This document shows positions 61,818-64,000 of a DNA stretch of 64,000 nucleotides, piece by piece. The stretch spans positions 1,860,001-1,924,000 of the forward strand of contig NZ_CP009933.1 of NCBI RefSeq assembly GCF_000968375.1. Direction: 5' to 3'. The notes beneath the pieces are model-generated. The model did not search any database, had not been told where the DNA came from, and saw only the letters and a list, made by a program, of their open reading frames with translations. Both the position numbers and the translations under genes were made by a program. Origin of the DNA: Clostridium scatologenes. GTDB lineage: Bacteria > Bacillota > Clostridia > Clostridiales > Clostridiaceae. Every line of letters begins with the position of its first letter. Position 1 is the first letter of the stretch.

Positions 61818-63065
61818 TTAGCAATAAACTTCTACTATATTCTTTTTCCTGTTTCCTATAGTTACAGTGGCTTCTTTCAACTTTCCTAATTCATTATTTA
61901 ATTTTCTAAAATCAAATATTAAAAGGTACCCTTCATCTAGTTCGTATTGTTCTAAGTATTCTCCTAATTGTATTAATCCCTTTTGATGATACTGCTGACC
62001 ATTCCACCTCTTAAGTTCTAATATATACATTTTTTTATTATAAGTTACAACTATATCAAAACGTTTTTCTTCTCCACCTTGAACTTCCTTAAAAGCAAAT
62101 CCTGTGCCGTTTATTATAGGACTTATAAATGCTAAGAACAATAATCTGCCATCTGCTTCTAAAAAAGCCTCTCTTTTCTCTGAATACTCATGCTTCATAA
62201 ATTTAGAAAATTTCACCAGAATCCTTCTTATATCTAATGTACCATCTTCTTTTATATAGGCACTTTTTTGATTATAATAACCTATGTTAACTGAAGTTTC
62301 TATAAGTGAACTCATATAATTGTAAATTCTTTGCTCATATATTCTATTGTTAACTTTTACTTTATTATTTTCATTTTTAAAAATACCGTAAATTATTCCT
62401 ATATTTATTACTGGATTGTCAGCTATATAAGTTACTTCATCATTATCTAAAATGATTTTCTTTACTAACTTCTTTAATTCACTATTATTTTCAATATTTT
62501 TAATAACACTGTCAAAATTAGTATTACTTTCTCTTAAGATTTCTTTAACAGCTAAATCCATATAATCTTTGTCCCATACTAATCTGTCTTCCTGCATTAT
62601 CTTTTCATCTATTATCTTGCATAATTTACTCACTAAAAAAGGATAACCTGAAGTATAATAATAAAGCCTTTCTGAAAAATATTCTTTATCTAATTTCACA
62701 CCTTTATTTTCTACATACTCATCCAGCATTGTCACTATTTCCTTTGATGAAAAGCTCATATCCACATCAAAATCCGAGGCTATATTCCAAGGACTGTTAT
62801 ATTTCTGCTCTTCATCTGGCCTTATCTTACCTTTTAAAGTCTTTACATCATGCACTCCCGCCAGTATTACACTATGAAATGTGTAATCCTTTCCCATATT
62901 CCTAAGTAAATATTTATTTCTAAGCATTCCTAAAAAACTTAAGAATAGTTGATTATTACTACTTTTATCCACTTCATCTATCATTAATATAACTTTTTTA
63001 TTTATGTTTTTTATTAATCGTGTTATAAAGTATGTTTCAATTTCAAAAATACAAAATACTTCAAT
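61818..63065 (-). pseudogene. AAA-like ATPase/PD-(D/E)XK protein lacking its P-loop
   Basis: The frame starts open after a stop at 63066: IETYFITRLIKNINKKVILMIDEVDK, the helix and Walker B strand of an AAA-like ATPase. The only ATG (62984) lies inside Walker B. Everything before, including Walker A, is missing. The rest is intact for 388 residues, with the sensor region VILAGVHDVKTLKG, a helical lid (GYPFLVSKLCKII) and a C-terminal PD-(D/E)XK nuclease-like fold (GEEKRFDIVVTYNKKMYILELKRWNG). Full-length relatives exceed 500 residues. It is probably a 5'-truncated remnant; a translated C-terminal fragment cannot be ruled out. Confidence 0.65.
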
Positions 63066-63125
63066 TCATGATATAATTAGTTAATAATTTAATTTACAAA
63101 CTTAGAAGTGTAAGGAGGGGTTTTC

Positions 63126-63617
63126 ATGGATGTAAAACAAAATAAAGACATTGAAGCTGTTATGACTGAAGCTGAGAGTATTGCTAGAAATTATTTTAGA
63201 CAAGGTTTAAACTGTTCAGAATGTGTTTATCGCAGTATTTTAGACTTATATCAACCAGATTTATCACCAGATACCATTTGCCTTGCTTCTGGATTTGGCG
63301 GCGGCATGGGACATACGCGAAATACCTGCGGAGCTGTAACAGGTGCTGTATTATCATTAGGTTCTATTAAAGGAAGAAAAAATCCTTTTGAAAAAGAAAC
63401 ACCTGCAGAGAGAGCTCAAGAGCTTAAAGATGTTTATGCTCCTTTTGCTAATATGATTAATGAAATTCAAAACTATTATGGAACATTGATTTGCAAAGAA
63501 CTTTCAGCACCACATGGTGATTTTGAAAGCAGAGAAAGGAAAAAAAACTGCCAGCAAATAATTGGATACTGTACTTCCTTAGTAGCAAAGTATGCTGGTG
63601 AAATCAATAAGAAATAA
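63126..63617 (+). CDS. C_GCAxxG_C_C family redox protein
   Basis: The 163-residue protein has the family's cysteine pattern: GLNCSECVYRSIL, ASGFGGGMGHTRNTCGAVTGAVLSLG, and late Cys in LICKELS and KNCQQIIGYC. Members are often encoded near selenium, sulfur or redox genes, and their cysteines are thought to bind a metal or cluster; the function is not established. AAGGAGGGG lies seven bases before the ATG. It is a single gene next to the ATPase remnant, whose lost 5' end borders its promoter. Confidence 0.85.
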   Translation: MDVKQNKDIEAVMTEAESIARNYFRQGLNCSECVYRSILDLYQPDLSPDTICLASGFGGGMGHTRNTCGAVTGAVLSLGSIKGRKNPFEKETPAERAQELKDVYAPFANMINEIQNYYGTLICKELSAPHGDFESRERKKNCQQIIGYCTSLVAKYAGEINKK

Positions 63618-63798
63618 ACTGAATAATCATTTTATTTATAGTTAAATCCTTATTAATGTAATATAAAAAGAGCTGTCACACTAAGAAATTTACATACAAT
63701 ATATTGTATATTTATTCTTAATGCGGCATGCCCTTTTTTATTCGATCGCTATCATTGCTAATATCTCCACGTAAGTCTAAGAATCACTTGATCTTTAA

Positions 63799-64000
63799 TT
63801 AGATATCTAATAAGTTATTCTTATATTCATTATATAAGCTTCTAAGTTCAGCTATCTTATCATCCATTTTAATTTGGAGTTCTGAAACTGTTGCATAATC
63901 ACCAGCATTTATAGCATCTTTTATAGTTGTGAATAAGCTCTTTGTTGAATAGCTATTTTTTAACAAATATTGTCTTAAATTATTAACTTTTTGCCAGTTA
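63799..64000 (-). CDS. 3' end of a helical protein of unknown function (partial)
   Basis: The minus strand is open from the window edge to a TAA at 63801-63799. The visible 66 residues (NWQKVNNLRQYLLKNSYSTK, then LFTTIKDAINAGDYATVSELQIKMDDKIAELRSLYNEYKNNLLDI) are charged and helical, with a coiled-coil character near the end. I recognise no family. Between this gene and the redox-protein gene (63618-63798) I see no gene. Confidence 0.6.
   Translation of the reverse strand, partial: NWQKVNNLRQYLLKNSYSTKSLFTTIKDAINAGDYATVSELQIKMDDKIAELRSLYNEYKNNLLDI

Overview
The window is AT-rich, densely coded DNA from a Gram-positive anaerobic spore-former, almost certainly Clostridium in the strict sense. 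The signs are strong GGAGG ribosome sites, AGA-dominated arginine usage, a LysM/GH18 spore-cortex hydrolase, an S-layer type cell-wall-binding protein, glycyl-radical and Fe-S enzymes, and no respiratory chain genes. A glycyl radical enzyme of the arylacetate decarboxylase group suggests a relative of the skatole/cresol-forming clostridia; that placement is inference. I saw no tRNA, rRNA, CRISPR array, insertion sequence or prophage.

Layout. 0-6.6 kb: a YeiL-type Crp/Fnr regulator (5' end outside the window), a lipoprotein, a small monooxygenase-fold protein, a MarR-controlled operon for a FrdA-like flavoprotein with a one-domain 2Fe-2S partner, and a half-length pyruvate phosphate dikinase. 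7-11.2 kb: a GH3-family adenylating enzyme and a peroxide-defence operon (glutathione peroxidase fold, thioredoxin reductase, glutaredoxin) followed by ohrR, with OhrR-like operators at the operon promoter. 11.3-19.8 kb: a histidine phosphatase, blaI/blaR with twin operators, a flavodoxin, a DUF3298 protein, an isolated 56-residue peptide gene with its own promoter and terminator, a shikimate-kinase-like remnant, a dead CGNR zinc-finger gene, and a DUF2089/SHOCT/MFS operon. 19.9-26 kb: KimA-type potassium importer, amidohydrolase, SleL-like hydrolase, an HxlR/flavin-reductase pair, GreA-like factor. 26-38.3 kb: an HD-GYP/hybrid kinase/CheY signalling operon, a tandem Mop protein, LysR, a MocR regulator divergent from a deformylase-like/racemase operon, two low-complexity small proteins, a PP2C-like phosphatase and a D-2-hydroxyacid dehydrogenase.

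38.7-43.7 kb holds the most striking unit: a TPR-radical SAM/SPASM protein, an arylacetate-decarboxylase-type glycyl radical enzyme and its activase. The activase lacks any ATG/GTG/TTG start, appears to begin at AUA, and its ribosome site sits two bases after a perfect 16-bp hairpin. The phenol-binding residues and the small subunit of hydroxyphenylacetate decarboxylase are absent, so a non-phenolic arylacetate such as indoleacetate or phenylacetate is the better guess.

43.8-50.6 kb: a chemoreceptor almost without an outer domain, and a Bce-like ABC transporter with a two-component system. 50.9-60.5 kb, all on the minus strand: methyltransferase, a 2249-residue surface protein (three CWB2 repeats, beta-helix, Ig-like and cadherin-like modules, near-identical 96-residue repeats, C-terminal YWTD-like propeller), a phage-tail-collar protein, DUF6916 and a GNAT. 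They look like one surface-display cluster of unknown purpose. 60.9-64 kb: an esterase, an AAA/PD-(D/E)XK remnant lacking its P-loop, a C_GCAxxG_C_C redox protein and the 3' end of an unknown gene.
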